Of a stretch of DNA of 59,494 nt, positions 10,834 through 20,416 are shown piece by piece. The position numbers and the translations under genes are program-made. This DNA comes from an uncultured Alkalilimnicola sp. (GTDB lineage: Bacteria; Pseudomonadota; Gammaproteobacteria; Nitrococcales; AK92): assembly GCA_937951875.1 (NCBI GenBank), contig CALGAN010000012.1, positions 1-59,494 on the forward strand. The letters are read 5' to 3'. Every line of letters starts with the position of its first letter. Positions within the stretch are counted from its first letter, which is position 1. The notes under the pieces were generated by a model, which worked only from the letters and a program-made list of their open reading frames with translations, did not search any database and was not told where the DNA came from.

Positions 10834-10863
10834 TGTCAAGTTTTGCGGAACAGCATTCCGCAA
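10834..10863 (-). promoter_or_regulatory. Candidate IclR operator next to a -35 element
   Basis: TTGCGGAA (10843-10850), five bases, then TTCCGCAA (10856-10863) form a perfect 8-5-8 palindrome. Directly downstream on the minus strand is TTGACA (10834-10839), a consensus -35 box for the iclR transcript with only a poor -10 (CAGAGT, 17 bases on), as expected for an activated or tightly regulated promoter. A closely related site lies upstream of etfB at 19590-19617. Binding by the IclR protein is inferred, not shown. Confidence 0.6.
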
Positions 10864-11026
10864 TGCGAACGAGGTTCGCCAACATCTCTGCATGCATATG
10901 ATCGCAAAGGAGTTTCTCTTTTCCAGCAGTGACATTCCTGACATGCGATCCTAATCCTGCTTCGCCGCGTCCGCCGACCCGGCCCTCCACGACCGCCGTT
11001 TCCGCGGGCCGCAGCACTGAACAGAT

Positions 11027-11059
11027 GCGCGACGACCGCTGACCACGCGGTCGTCGCGC
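11027..11059 (+). promoter_or_regulatory. Strong hairpin in the leader of the beta-oxidation operon
   Basis: GCGCGACGACCGC (11027-11039) and its exact complement (11047-11059) make a 13-bp stem with a 7-base loop, ending 36 bases before the 3-hydroxyacyl-CoA dehydrogenase start. No U-tract follows, so it is not a normal terminator. The whole 366-base interval 10730-11095 contains the divergent promoters, the IclR palindrome and this hairpin; no further gene was seen in it. Confidence 0.5.
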
Positions 11060-11095
11060 GGACATTTCCGTCCATCCAAGGGGGAGCGAGTCCTG

Positions 11096-12628
11096 ATGAG
11101 TCTCGACGTGAACAAGCCCGGTCTGACGCTGGGCATCATCGGCACCGGCGCCATGGGCCGGGGCATCTGCCAGATCGCCGCGGCTGCGGGCATCAAAGTG
11201 GTGATCACCGACGCCCGTCCGGGTGCCGCCGAGGAAGCCAAGAACTTCGTCGCCGACATGCTCGCCAAGCTGGTGGCGAAGCAGAAGATGACCGCCGAGG
11301 CGCAGCAGGCGGCGGTGAACAACATCGTCATCGCCTCGGGCGAGGGCTACCGTGACTTCGCCGGCTGCGACGTGATCGTCGAGGCCATCGTCGAGAACCT
11401 GGAGGCCAAGCGCCAGCTGTTCGCCGCGCTGGAAGAGGTGGTTGCCGAGAACTGCATCCTCGCCACCAACACCTCCTCGCTGTCCGTCACCGCCATCGCC
11501 GCCAAGTGCAAGCGCCCCGAGCGCGTGGCCGGTTTCCACTTCTTCAACCCCGTGCCGCTGATGAAGATCGTCGAGGTGGCCGCCGGCGTGCTCACCGCCG
11601 AATGGGTAGTGGAGGCGCTGCTCAAGCTCGGCGAGCGCATGGGCCACTACGCCGCCCGCACCGCCGACACGCCGGGCTTCCTGGTCAACCACGCCGGCCG
11701 CGGCTTCGGCACCGAGGCGCTGCGGGTGGTCAGCGAGGGCGTGGCCGACTTCGTCACCGTCGACCGGCTGATGCGCGACGTGGCCGGCTTCCGCATGGGG
11801 CCGTTCGAGCTGTTCGACCTGACCGGCCTGGACGTGTCGCACCCGGTGATGGAGTCGATCTACGACCAGTTCTATCAAGAACCGCGCTTCCGCCCCTCGC
11901 CCATCACCCGCCAGCGCCTGGAGGCCGGCGTGCTCGGCCGCAAGACCGGTCGCGGCTTCTACCTCTATGAGGGCGGCCAGATGCAGACCCCGGCGGAAGC
12001 CCCGGCGCCGCAGGCGGCGCCGGTCAAGGTCTGGGTCAGCCGCGCCGAGGCCGACGGCCATCGCGCGGTCACCGAGCTGCTGACCAAGCTGGGCGCCGAC
12101 CTCGACAACGGCGAACGGCCGAGCGCCGAGTCGCTGTGCATCGTCACGCCGCTGGGCCAGGACACCACCACCGCTGCTCTGGAGCAGGGCCTGGACCCGC
12201 AGCGCACCGTGGCGGTCGACACCCTGTTCGGGCTGGACAAGCGCCGCACGCTGATGACCAATCCGGCGACCCGGCCGGAGCTGCGCGACGCCGCGCACGC
12301 CCTGCTGGCGCGCGACGGCGTGCCGGTGAGCGTGATCCGCGACAGCGCCGGCTTCGTGGTGCAGCGCATCGTCGCCACCATCGTCAACATCGCCTGCGAG
12401 ATCGCCCAGATGCGCATCGCCGAGCCGCAGGCCATCAACCGCGCGGTGCAGCTGGGCCTAGGCTATCCGTTCGGTCCGCTGGCGTTCGGCGACCACCTGG
12501 GCGCCAAGCGTATCCTGCGCATCCTCGAGGCCATGTACGCTTTCTATGGCGATCCGCGCTATCGTCCTAGCCCCTGGCTCAAGCGTCGCGCTCTGCTGGG
12601 ACTACCCCTCGACACGCCCGATCTCTAA
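11096..12628 (+). CDS. 3-hydroxyacyl-CoA dehydrogenase (PaaH/PaaC-like)
   Basis: Oxidises 3-hydroxyacyl-CoA to 3-oxoacyl-CoA with NAD+. The 510 residues carry an N-terminal Rossmann fold (GIIGTGAMGRGI at 13-24), the catalytic region TNTSSLS with FHFFNP (His148), and then two tandem 3HCDH C-terminal domains (about 190-285 and 390-485), as in PaaH-type enzymes of phenylacetate and adipate pathways. The start is preceded by AAGGGGGAGCGAG. It is first in a plus-strand operon with a thiolase, glutaryl-CoA dehydrogenase and ETF-QO. No enoyl-CoA hydratase is fused to it or encoded nearby. The substrate is inferred only from context. Confidence 0.9.
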   Translation: MSLDVNKPGLTLGIIGTGAMGRGICQIAAAAGIKVVITDARPGAAEEAKNFVADMLAKLVAKQKMTAEAQQAAVNNIVIASGEGYRDFAGCDVIVEAIVENLEAKRQLFAALEEVVAENCILATNTSSLSVTAIAAKCKRPERVAGFHFFNPVPLMKIVEVAAGVLTAEWVVEALLKLGERMGHYAARTADTPGFLVNHAGRGFGTEALRVVSEGVADFVTVDRLMRDVAGFRMGPFELFDLTGLDVSHPVMESIYDQFYQEPRFRPSPITRQRLEAGVLGRKTGRGFYLYEGGQMQTPAEAPAPQAAPVKVWVSRAEADGHRAVTELLTKLGADLDNGERPSAESLCIVTPLGQDTTTAALEQGLDPQRTVAVDTLFGLDKRRTLMTNPATRPELRDAAHALLARDGVPVSVIRDSAGFVVQRIVATIVNIACEIAQMRIAEPQAINRAVQLGLGYPFGPLAFGDHLGAKRILRILEAMYAFYGDPRYRPSPWLKRRALLGLPLDTPDL

Positions 12629-12641
12629 GGAGTCACGCACA

Positions 12642-13838
12642 ATGCTCAACGCCTACATCTACGACGGCCTGCGCTCCCCCTTCGGCCGCCACGCCGGCGC
12701 CCTCTCCTCGGTTCGCCCCGACGACCTGCTGGCCGAGGTGATCCGCGCCCTGGTCAAGCGCAACGCGTTCGATCCGGCCAGTATCGAGGACGTGATCGCC
12801 GGCTGCACCAACCAGGCCGGTGAGGACGCCCGCAACGTCGCCCGTCACGCCGCGCTGCTGGCCGGCCTGCCGGTCGAGGTCGGCGGTCTGACCGTGAACC
12901 GCCTGTGCGGCAGCGGCCTGGCCGCGGTGGCCGACGCCGCCCGCGCCGTGAGCTGCGGTGAAGGCGAGCTGTTCGTGGCCGGCGGCACCGAGAGCATGAG
13001 CCGGGCGCCGTTCGTGATCAGCAAGGGCGACTCGCCCTTCAGCCGCAACGTGCAGATTTTCGACTCCACCCTCGGCGCCCGCTTCCCCAACCCCAAGGTC
13101 ACCAAGCAGTACGGCGCCGACACCATGCCGGAGACCGCGGACAACATCGCCAAGGACCTCGGCATCAGCCGTGAGGACAGCGACCGCTTCGCCGCCGCCT
13201 CCCAGGCCAAGTACGAGGCCGCCCGCGCCGCCGGCTTCTTCAAGGAAGAAATCCTCCCGATCGAGATCGCCGGCCGTAAGGGCAGCACCCTGGTCGAAGT
13301 CGACGAGCATCCACGTCCGGACACCACCCTGGACAAGCTGGCCGGCCTGCGCCCGCTGTTCGAGGGCGGCGTGGTGACCGCCGGTAACGCCTCCGGCATC
13401 AACGACGGCGCCGGCGCGCTGCTGATCGGCAGCCTACAGGCCGGCGAGAAGGCCGGTGTGAAGCCGCGCGGCCGCATCCTCGCCTCCGCCATCGCCGGCG
13501 TGCCGCCGCGGGTCATGGGTCTCGGCCCCGTGCCGGCTTCGCGCAAGGCGCTGGCCCGCGCCGGTCTGACGCTCAAGGACATGGACGTGATCGAAATCAA
13601 CGAGGCGTTCGCCACCCAGGTGCTGGGCTGCCTCAAGCAGCTGGAGATCCCGTTCGACGACAGCCGGGTCAACCCCAACGGCGGCGCCATCGCCGTGGGT
13701 CATCCGCTCGGCGCGTCCGGCGCCCGCCTCGCCCTCACCGCCTTGCGTCAGCTGGAGCGTTCCGGCGGCCGCTATGCGCTGGTGAGCATGTGCATCGGCG
13801 TCGGTCAGGGTATCGCCGTCGTCATCGAGCGCGTATAA
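12642..13838 (+). CDS. Acetyl-CoA acyltransferase / 3-oxoadipyl-CoA thiolase-like
   Basis: Thiolytic cleavage of a 3-oxoacyl-CoA. The frame opens at 12546, but the ATG at 12642 (MLNAYIYDGLRSPFGRH) follows AAGGAG and matches the family start, giving 398 residues. Catalytic residues are visible: nucleophile Cys89 in NRLCGSG, His354 in GHPLGASG and Cys384 in MCIGVGQG. The regions NQAGEDARNVARHAALLAGLP and GGTESMSRAPFV are closest to PaaJ/PcaF enzymes, which act on 3-oxoadipyl-CoA, though I cannot exclude broader specificity. It sits 13 bases after the dehydrogenase gene. Confidence 0.9.
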   Translation: MLNAYIYDGLRSPFGRHAGALSSVRPDDLLAEVIRALVKRNAFDPASIEDVIAGCTNQAGEDARNVARHAALLAGLPVEVGGLTVNRLCGSGLAAVADAARAVSCGEGELFVAGGTESMSRAPFVISKGDSPFSRNVQIFDSTLGARFPNPKVTKQYGADTMPETADNIAKDLGISREDSDRFAAASQAKYEAARAAGFFKEEILPIEIAGRKGSTLVEVDEHPRPDTTLDKLAGLRPLFEGGVVTAGNASGINDGAGALLIGSLQAGEKAGVKPRGRILASAIAGVPPRVMGLGPVPASRKALARAGLTLKDMDVIEINEAFATQVLGCLKQLEIPFDDSRVNPNGGAIAVGHPLGASGARLALTALRQLERSGGRYALVSMCIGVGQGIAVVIERV

Positions 13839-13865
13839 CACATCAATCTCGGAGGAGAACCATCG

Positions 13866-15041
<1,176 letters not shown>

Positions 15042-15066
15042 GCTCGGCCGCATTGGGAGGGTTGCA

Positions 15067-16746
15067 ATGGCAACGCCGGAGAACGATATCCAGCGTGAGT
15101 CGATGGAATATGACGTGGTGGTGGTAGGCGGCGGCCCGGCCGGCCTTTCCGCCGCCATTCGTCTGAAACAGCTGGCCGCCGAAAAAGGCCAGGAAATCTC
15201 GGTCTGCGTACTCGAGAAAGGCTCGGAGATCGGCGCGCACATCCTCTCCGGCGCTGTCATGGATCCGATCGCGCTCACGGAGCTCTTCCCGAACTGGAAA
15301 GAGCTGGGCGCGCCTCTGAATACCCCGGTCACCGAGGACCGCGTCCTGCTGCTCAGTGAAACGGGCGCCACCAAGGTGCCCGATTTCCTGCTGCCGACCA
15401 ACTTCCACAACAAGGGCAATTACATCATCAGCCTCGGCAACGTCACCCGCTGGCTGGGCCAGCAGGCCGAGGCGCTGGGCGTGGAGATCTACCCCGGCTT
15501 CCCGGCCGCCGACGTGCTGTATAACGAAGACGGCTCGGTGAAGGGCGTGGTCACCGGCGACATGGGCATCGGCCGCGACGGCAAGCCCACCGAGAACTTC
15601 CAGCCGGGCATGGAGCTGCACGCCAAGTACACCCTGTTCGCGGAAGGCGCGCGCGGCCATCTCGGCAAGCGGCTGGCGGCTCGCTTCAACCTGACCGAGG
15701 GCCGCGACCCGCAGAGCTACGCCATCGGCATCAAGGAGCTGTGGGAAATCGACCCGGCCAAGCACAAGCCGGGCCTGGTGATCCACACCGCCGGCTGGCC
15801 GCTGAAGAACGATACCTACGGCGGCTCGTTCCTGTATCACCTGGAGAACAACCAGGTGGCGATCGGCTTCGTGGTAGGCCTGGATTACAGCAACCCGTGG
15901 CTGTCGCCGTTCGAGGAGTTCCAGCGTTACAAGACCCATCCGGCGATCCGCGAGTTCCTGGAAGGCGGCCGTCGCATCAGCTACGGCGCCCGCGCCATCA
16001 CCGCCGGCGGCCTGCTGTCGCTGCCCAAGCTGGTGTTCCCGGGCGGCGCCCTGCTCGGCTGCGACGCCGGCTTCCTCAACGCGCCGCGCATCAAGGGCAG
16101 CCACGCCGCCATCAAGTCCGGCATGCTGGCCGCCGAAGCCGCCTTCGAGGCCATCGTCGCCGGCCGCAAGCATGACGAGCTCAACGCCTACCCGGTGGCG
16201 TTCGAGCAATCCTGGCTGTACAAGGAACTGCACCAGGCGCGCAACTTCAAGACCTGGTTCAAGAAGGGCGGCCTGGTCATGGGCAGCCTGATGAACGGCG
16301 TCGAGTACTGGCTGCTGCCCAAGCTGGGCGTGAAGACCCCGCCCTGGACCGTGCACCGTACCAAGCCGGATCACGAGTACCTGAAGCCGGCCAGCGAGTG
16401 CCCGAAGATCGAGTATCCGAAGCCGGATGGCAAGCTGACCTTCGACCGGCTCTCCTCGGTGTTCATCTCCAACACCAACCACGAGGAGAACCAGCCGCCG
16501 CACCTGACGCTGAAGAACCCGAACGTGCCGGTGGAGATCAACCTGGCCAAGTACGCGGGCCCGGAGAGCCGCTACTGCCCGGCTGGCGTGTACGAGTTCG
16601 TGGAGGCCGAGGGCGGCGGCAAGCGGTTGCAGATCAACGCGCAGAACTGCGTGCACTGCAAGACCTGCGACATCAAGGACCCCACCCAGAACATCGTCTG
16701 GGTCACGCCGGAAGGCGGCGGCGGTCCGAACTACCCCAACATGTAA
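15067..16746 (+). CDS. Electron transfer flavoprotein-ubiquinone oxidoreductase
   Basis: Inner-membrane-associated FAD and 4Fe-4S protein that takes electrons from reduced ETF and passes them to ubiquinone. The ATG at 15067 follows GGGAGGG; upstream in-frame codons lack a site. The 559 residues show the dinucleotide motif VVVGGGPAGLSAA, GAHILSGAVMDP, and the C-terminal ferredoxin-like region with CPAGVYE and the cluster cysteines of NCVHCKTCDIKDP. Last gene of the operon, followed by a strong bidirectional terminator. With etfBA at 17809-19496 it completes the path from the acyl-CoA dehydrogenases to the quinone pool. Confidence 0.95.
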   Translation: MATPENDIQRESMEYDVVVVGGGPAGLSAAIRLKQLAAEKGQEISVCVLEKGSEIGAHILSGAVMDPIALTELFPNWKELGAPLNTPVTEDRVLLLSETGATKVPDFLLPTNFHNKGNYIISLGNVTRWLGQQAEALGVEIYPGFPAADVLYNEDGSVKGVVTGDMGIGRDGKPTENFQPGMELHAKYTLFAEGARGHLGKRLAARFNLTEGRDPQSYAIGIKELWEIDPAKHKPGLVIHTAGWPLKNDTYGGSFLYHLENNQVAIGFVVGLDYSNPWLSPFEEFQRYKTHPAIREFLEGGRRISYGARAITAGGLLSLPKLVFPGGALLGCDAGFLNAPRIKGSHAAIKSGMLAAEAAFEAIVAGRKHDELNAYPVAFEQSWLYKELHQARNFKTWFKKGGLVMGSLMNGVEYWLLPKLGVKTPPWTVHRTKPDHEYLKPASECPKIEYPKPDGKLTFDRLSSVFISNTNHEENQPPHLTLKNPNVPVEINLAKYAGPESRYCPAGVYEFVEAEGGGKRLQINAQNCVHCKTCDIKDPTQNIVWVTPEGGGGPNYPNM

Positions 16747-16760
16747 ACGGGGTAGACAGC

Positions 16761-16789
16761 AAAAAGGCCCGGTTCGACCGGGCCTTTTT
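16761..16789. terminator. Bidirectional rho-independent terminator
   Basis: AAAAAGGCCCGGT (16761-16773) and ACCGGGCCTTTTT (16777-16789) pair perfectly around a TCG loop. It lies between the convergent ETF-QO gene and the second IclR gene and has U-tracts in both directions, so it should end both transcripts. Confidence 0.92.
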
Positions 16790-16813
16790 CGTTTGTCCGG
16801 GGCGTTCGGCCAC

Positions 16814-17644
16814 TCAGCCGCCGCGGGCGCCGCCGATCTGCGCCTCGACCCGGCGCACCAGCTCCACCAGGCGCGGCCCGAGATTGGTCTCGAGCACCCG
16901 CTGGGTCAGGCGCAGCGACGAGCCGCCGCAGTTGAACACCACCACCGAACCGGAATCGCCCATGACCAACGGCACCGCCACGCCGCTGATATCGGGGTCC
17001 CAGGCCCCCTCGGACATGCAGAAACCCAGCCGACGGTAATCCTCGATGGCGCGCTCCAGCCCTTCGCGGATGCGCGGCCAGTTCTCGGGATCCTGCTCCT
17101 GGAACGCGCGGTAGTAGCGCGCGCGCTCGATCTCCGGCAGCACCGCCAGGTAGGCGCGGCCGATCGCCGAGGTAGCCATCGGCAGGCGCGCTCCCACCCC
17201 CACCCGCAGGATCAGCGGCCCCGAGCCCTGGCACACCTCCAGATAGACCATGCTCAGCCGGTCCGGCGCGCCGAGCGATACCTGACAATCGGTGGCGTCC
17301 GCCAGCTCCTGCATCAGCGGCCGCGCGATCGAGCGCACGCCGATGCTCGCCAGGTAGCTGAAGCCCAGCGCGAGCACGCCGGCCCCCAGCTGGTACTTCT
17401 CCAGCCGTTCGACGTAGCGCAGATAGCCGAGCCGGGTCAGGGTGTAGGTCAGACGGGAAACGGTCGGCTTGGGAATGCCGGTGCGCTTGGAGAGCTCGGC
17501 GTTGCCCAACACCTCGTCCCCTGGCCCGAAGCAGCGCAAGATCTCCAGACCCCGGGCGAGCGCGGTGACGAAATTGCGGTCTTCGGCGACAAGCTGATCG
17601 TCGGCCAGTCGAGCGTCGCTCAGGAGTTCCCTTGGTGCTCGCAT
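16814..17644 (-). CDS. IclR-family transcriptional regulator (second paralogue)
   Basis: IclR regulator with the same architecture as the one at 9941-10729 and closely similar sequence (RNFVTALARGLEILRCF, TGIPKPTVSRLTYTLTRLGYLRY, then the effector domain ending in VVFNCGGSSLRL). The ATG at 17644 is preferred because AGGAG precedes it by about seven bases; a GTG at 17659 in frame has no comparable site. It then has 276 residues. It is flanked by terminators on both sides (16761-16789 and 17706-17735), so it is a single-gene unit and not an etfBA operon member. Which effector it senses is unknown; its location suggests acyl-CoA or dicarboxylate metabolism. Confidence 0.9.
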   Translation of the reverse strand: MRAPRELLSDARLADDQLVAEDRNFVTALARGLEILRCFGPGDEVLGNAELSKRTGIPKPTVSRLTYTLTRLGYLRYVERLEKYQLGAGVLALGFSYLASIGVRSIARPLMQELADATDCQVSLGAPDRLSMVYLEVCQGSGPLILRVGVGARLPMATSAIGRAYLAVLPEIERARYYRAFQEQDPENWPRIREGLERAIEDYRRLGFCMSEGAWDPDISGVAVPLVMGDSGSVVVFNCGGSSLRLTQRVLETNLGPRLVELVRRVEAQIGGARGG

Positions 17645-17670
17645 TGTCGGCTCCTGCACTCATGGCGGCA

Positions 17671-17692
17671 CCGGCCACGCTAAGCGTGCCGG
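17671..17692. promoter_or_regulatory. Near-palindrome upstream of the second IclR gene
   Basis: CACGCT and AGCGTG flank a single A (17676-17688), extended outward by CCGGC and CCGG with one-base asymmetry. It lies 27 bases upstream of the chosen start, within the only space left for a promoter after the etfA terminator. It may be the autoregulatory site of this IclR protein. It does not match the TTGCGGAA palindrome of the first paralogue. Confidence 0.35.
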
Positions 17693-17705
17693 CCGTCGCC
17701 GCACC

Positions 17706-17735
17706 AAAAAAAAGCGGGATTGGGCTCCCGCTTTT
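17706..17735 (-). terminator. Rho-independent terminator of etfBA
   Basis: AAAAGCGGGA (17710-17719) pairs with TCCCGCTTTT (17726-17735) around a 6-base loop. On the minus strand the stem ends in a run of eight U, about 75 bases after the etfA stop codon, so it is a strong terminator for the etfB-etfA transcript. Confidence 0.92.
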
Positions 17736-17763
17736 CTACTCAGTCGAACTGCCGTTGGGAAGT

Positions 17764-17789
17764 CGGCCGCTCCGCGCGCGGAGCGGCCG
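17764..17789. repeat. 26-bp perfect palindrome downstream of etfA
   Basis: The arm CGGCCGCTCCGCG and its exact complement meet without a spacer. It lies between the etfA stop codon and the terminator at 17706-17735, so the etfBA mRNA would end in two stacked hairpins. It could protect the 3' end from exonucleases; a protein-binding site is also possible. Confidence 0.55.
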
Positions 17790-17808
17790 TTCCCCGAACC
17801 GAGCCGGC

Positions 17809-18744
17809 TTACTTGCTCAGTTCGGCCATCAGGGCGGGCACCGCCTCGAACAGGTCGGCCACCAGGCCGTAGTCGGCCACCTGGAAGATCGGGGCCTCCT
17901 CGTCCTTGTTGATGGCGACGATGACCTTGCTGCCCTGCATACCGGCCAGGTGCTGGATGGCGCCGGAGATGCCGACCGCGATGTACAGGTCGGGCGCCAC
18001 GATCTTGCCGGTCTGACCGACCTGGTAGTCGTTCGGCACGAAGCCGGCGTCGACGGCGGCGCGGGAAGCGCCCACCGCGGCACCCAGCTTGTCGGCCAGG
18101 GCGTCGAGGATCTTGAAGTTCTCGGCGCTGCCCATGCCGCGGCCGCCGGACACGATGATGCGGGCGCTGGTCAGCTCGGGGCGATCGGACTTGGCGATCT
18201 CCTGCTTGACGAACTTGGTCTTGGGCGACACGTTCGGCGCCGCGACCTCCTCAATGGCGGCGTTACCGCCGGTGGCCGGAGCGGCGTCGAAGGCAGTGCC
18301 GCGCACGGTGATCACCTTGACCGCATCGGCGGACTTGACCGTGGCCAGCGCGGCGCCGGCGTAGATCGGCCGCACGAAGGTGTCGGCGGACTCGACCTTG
18401 ACGATGTCGGAGATCTGCGCCACGTCGAGCTTAGCGGCGACGCGCGGCATGAAATCCTTACCGAAGGTGTTGGCCGGCGCCAGGATGTGGCTGTAGCCCG
18501 ACGCGACGCTCAGCACGGCGGCGGACAGCACCTCGGCCAGCGGATGGGCGGTGACGTCGCTGTCGATCAGCAGCACCTTGCTCACGCCCTCGACCTTGGC
18601 GGCAGCCTCGGCGGCAGCGCGGCAACCCTTGCCCACCACCAGCACGGCGATGTCGCCGCCGATCTGGCGGGCGGCGCCGATGGTGGTGAGGGTGGCGGAC
18701 CGCAGAGCGGTATTGTCGTGTTCGGCAATAACGAGAACGGCCAT
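17809..18744 (-). CDS. etfA: Electron transfer flavoprotein alpha subunit
   Basis: Carries the FAD of the ETF heterodimer, which accepts electrons from acyl-CoA dehydrogenases and delivers them to ETF-QO. The 311 residues begin MAVLVIAEHDN and show the FAD-binding C-terminal domain with SGGRGMGSAENF, DAGFVPNDYQVGQTGK, LYIAVGISGAIQHLAGM and INKDEEAPIF. The start lies two bases after the etfB stop codon, implying translational coupling. The frame is open further upstream inside etfB, but the family start and spacing fix the ATG at 18744. Confidence 0.97.
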   Translation of the reverse strand: MAVLVIAEHDNTALRSATLTTIGAARQIGGDIAVLVVGKGCRAAAEAAAKVEGVSKVLLIDSDVTAHPLAEVLSAAVLSVASGYSHILAPANTFGKDFMPRVAAKLDVAQISDIVKVESADTFVRPIYAGAALATVKSADAVKVITVRGTAFDAAPATGGNAAIEEVAAPNVSPKTKFVKQEIAKSDRPELTSARIIVSGGRGMGSAENFKILDALADKLGAAVGASRAAVDAGFVPNDYQVGQTGKIVAPDLYIAVGISGAIQHLAGMQGSKVIVAINKDEEAPIFQVADYGLVADLFEAVPALMAELSK

Positions 18745-18746
18745 GT

Positions 18747-19496
18747 TTAGATCACCTTCGCTTCGTTCTTCAGCTTGTCCACCAGCTCCTGCACGCTGGC
18801 GACCTTCACGCCGCCCTTGCGCTTGGCCGGCTCCTGCACCTTGAGCACGCTCAGACGCGGCGTGATGTCGACGCCGAGATCCGCCGGCTTCAGCGTCTCG
18901 AGCGGCTTCTTCTTGGCCTTCATGATGTTGGGCAGGGTGGCGTAGCGCGGCTCGTTCAGGCGCAGATCGGTGGTGACGATGCCCGGCAGCTGGAAGCTGA
19001 CGGTCTCCAGACCGCCGTCGATCTCGCGGCCGACCTCGGCCTGCTCGCCGTTGATGGTGACTTTGTAAGCGAAGGTGGCCTGCGGCCAATCCAGCAGCGC
19101 CGCCAGCATCTGGCCGGTCTGGTTGGAATCGTCGTCGATGGCCTGCTTACCGAGAATGACCAGCTTCGGCTGCTCCTTCTCGACCACCTTGGCCAGCAGC
19201 TTGGCCACCGCCAGCGGCTGCAGCTCGCTGTCGGTCTCGACCAGGATGCCGCGGTCGGCGCCCATGGCCATGGCGGTGCGCAGGGTCTCCTGAGCCGCAG
19301 CCGGGCCGAGGGAGACGACCACGACTTCGGACGCCACACCGGCTTCCTTCAGCCGCACGGCCTCTTCGACGGCGATTTCGTCGAAGGGATTCATGGACAT
19401 CTTGACGTTAGCGAGCTCGACACCGGTCTGGTCCGCCTTGACGCGCACCTTGACGTTGTAGTCGACCACCCGCTTTACTGCGACGAGGATCTTCAT
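18747..19496 (-). CDS. etfB: Electron transfer flavoprotein beta subunit
   Basis: Beta subunit of ETF, binding AMP and forming the dehydrogenase docking surface. The 249 residues start MKILVAVKRVVDYNVKVRV and include MNPFDEIAVEEAVRLKE, the AMP-binding GKQAIDDDSNQTGQ and the recognition-loop region LRLNEPRYATLPNIMKAKKKP. First gene of the etfB-etfA unit. The upstream region holds palindromes related to the IclR-type site at 10843-10863, so it is probably controlled together with the beta-oxidation cluster. Confidence 0.97.
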   Translation of the reverse strand: MKILVAVKRVVDYNVKVRVKADQTGVELANVKMSMNPFDEIAVEEAVRLKEAGVASEVVVVSLGPAAAQETLRTAMAMGADRGILVETDSELQPLAVAKLLAKVVEKEQPKLVILGKQAIDDDSNQTGQMLAALLDWPQATFAYKVTINGEQAEVGREIDGGLETVSFQLPGIVTTDLRLNEPRYATLPNIMKAKKKPLETLKPADLGVDITPRLSVLKVQEPAKRKGGVKVASVQELVDKLKNEAKVI

Positions 19497-19589
19497 CGAC
19501 TTAAGTCCCTCTTAACTAAGGATGCGAGGTACGAGGCCACAGCGCGTTCAAGACAGCACTGTATTGCTTCGATTTTCCTCCTCCGACGA

Positions 19590-19617
19590 TTCCGCACTGC
19601 GGAAAGTTGTTCCGCAA
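19590..19617 (-). promoter_or_regulatory. Candidate IclR-type operator upstream of etfB
   Basis: TTCCGCA-C-TGCGGAA (19590-19604) is a perfect 7-1-7 palindrome. Its right arm also pairs with TTCCGCA (19610-19616) across five bases, the same 5-base spacing as the site at 10843-10863. The three half-sites lie about 95-120 bases upstream of the etfB start. A weak -10 (TACAGT on the minus strand, near 19554-19559) has no good -35, consistent with activation. The interval 19497-19790 shows no gene. Confidence 0.55.
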
Positions 19618-19790
19618 AACACGTGGTGGCAGGATAGTGATGCCCCTCGGAGGTGTCAACCAAAGCGCCAGCCCTGCCCAGCGTCGGCCAGCCAAGGAAA
19701 GACGAGAATATGCCGACGATCGCGCGTCACGTCCAGAGCAAAATGAAATCGAATTTCGCCCGCGGCCGCGCGGCAGAAGCGGAACTGCCG

Positions 19791-20225
19791 TCAACGGACT
19801 TGCTCCAGCACCATGCTCCGCCCCTGCTGCCGTATTTGCAACCGCCCCAGGAACGATAGCCCCAGCGTGGGCGACGTAGCGCCCTCCACCACCGCGGCCG
19901 GCACCTCGGCCAACTCGATCGCGCCCAACGCCACCCGCGGCAGCACCACCCGATAGGCCGGCAGCGGCCGCCCGCCGACCGCGACCTGGATGCGCATACC
20001 GCGCCGATAGTCGATGCCGGCGCGGCGCGCGTCGGCTGCGCTCAGCAGCACCAACGGTGCGCTGGTATCGAGCAGGAACCGGAAGCCCACGCTGCCGATG
20101 CGGCCGGCGGCGCGATAACGGCCGTCACCGTCCGGATCGACCCGCACGCTCGCGGCCGCCTGGACGGCCGGCGCCACCGCGGCGAGCGCCAGCAGCGATG
20201 CGGCCAGCAGCGCCCGTCGCAACAT
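19791..20225 (-). CDS. Exported retropepsin-like aspartic protease-fold protein
   Basis: Small secreted or periplasmic protein of the retropepsin-like fold (clan AA). With the start at 20225 the 144 residues begin with a clear signal peptide (MLRRALLAASLLALAAVAPA, cleavage likely after AVQA). The active-site strand reads FRFLLDTSAPLVLLSAADARRAGI, so the usual DTG triad is DTS (Asp53-Ser55). The second half keeps a family-like LPRVALGAIELAEVPAAVV and a C-terminal GLSFLGRLQI. A GTG at 20279 could add 18 residues but would bury the signal peptide. The Gly-to-Ser change may lower activity; the substrate is unknown. Confidence 0.75.
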   Translation of the reverse strand: MLRRALLAASLLALAAVAPAVQAAASVRVDPDGDGRYRAAGRIGSVGFRFLLDTSAPLVLLSAADARRAGIDYRRGMRIQVAVGGRPLPAYRVVLPRVALGAIELAEVPAAVVEGATSPTLGLSFLGRLQIRQQGRSMVLEQVR

Positions 20226-20416
20226 CGCTGCCCTGACGCCCGGATGGCGAGGCCGGTTTGGCCTGACATGGTTCGGCACCGCTTCACCCTATCTGTCGTC
20301 GAGTCGACGCCATGATAGCCGAGCCGCGGGCGGCGTTTTGATTCGCCGCCCCTGCAGCCCCACTTGTCATTAAGGCGGCCTTACGACCGCGGCGGAACCG
20401 AACCGAGGAGTCGATC

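Noticed and set aside
19653..19859. A 68-codon plus-strand frame upstream of and overlapping the retropepsin-like gene
   Set aside because: No recognisable domain, weak start signals and partly antisense to a gene with a signal peptide. I saw no support beyond an open frame.
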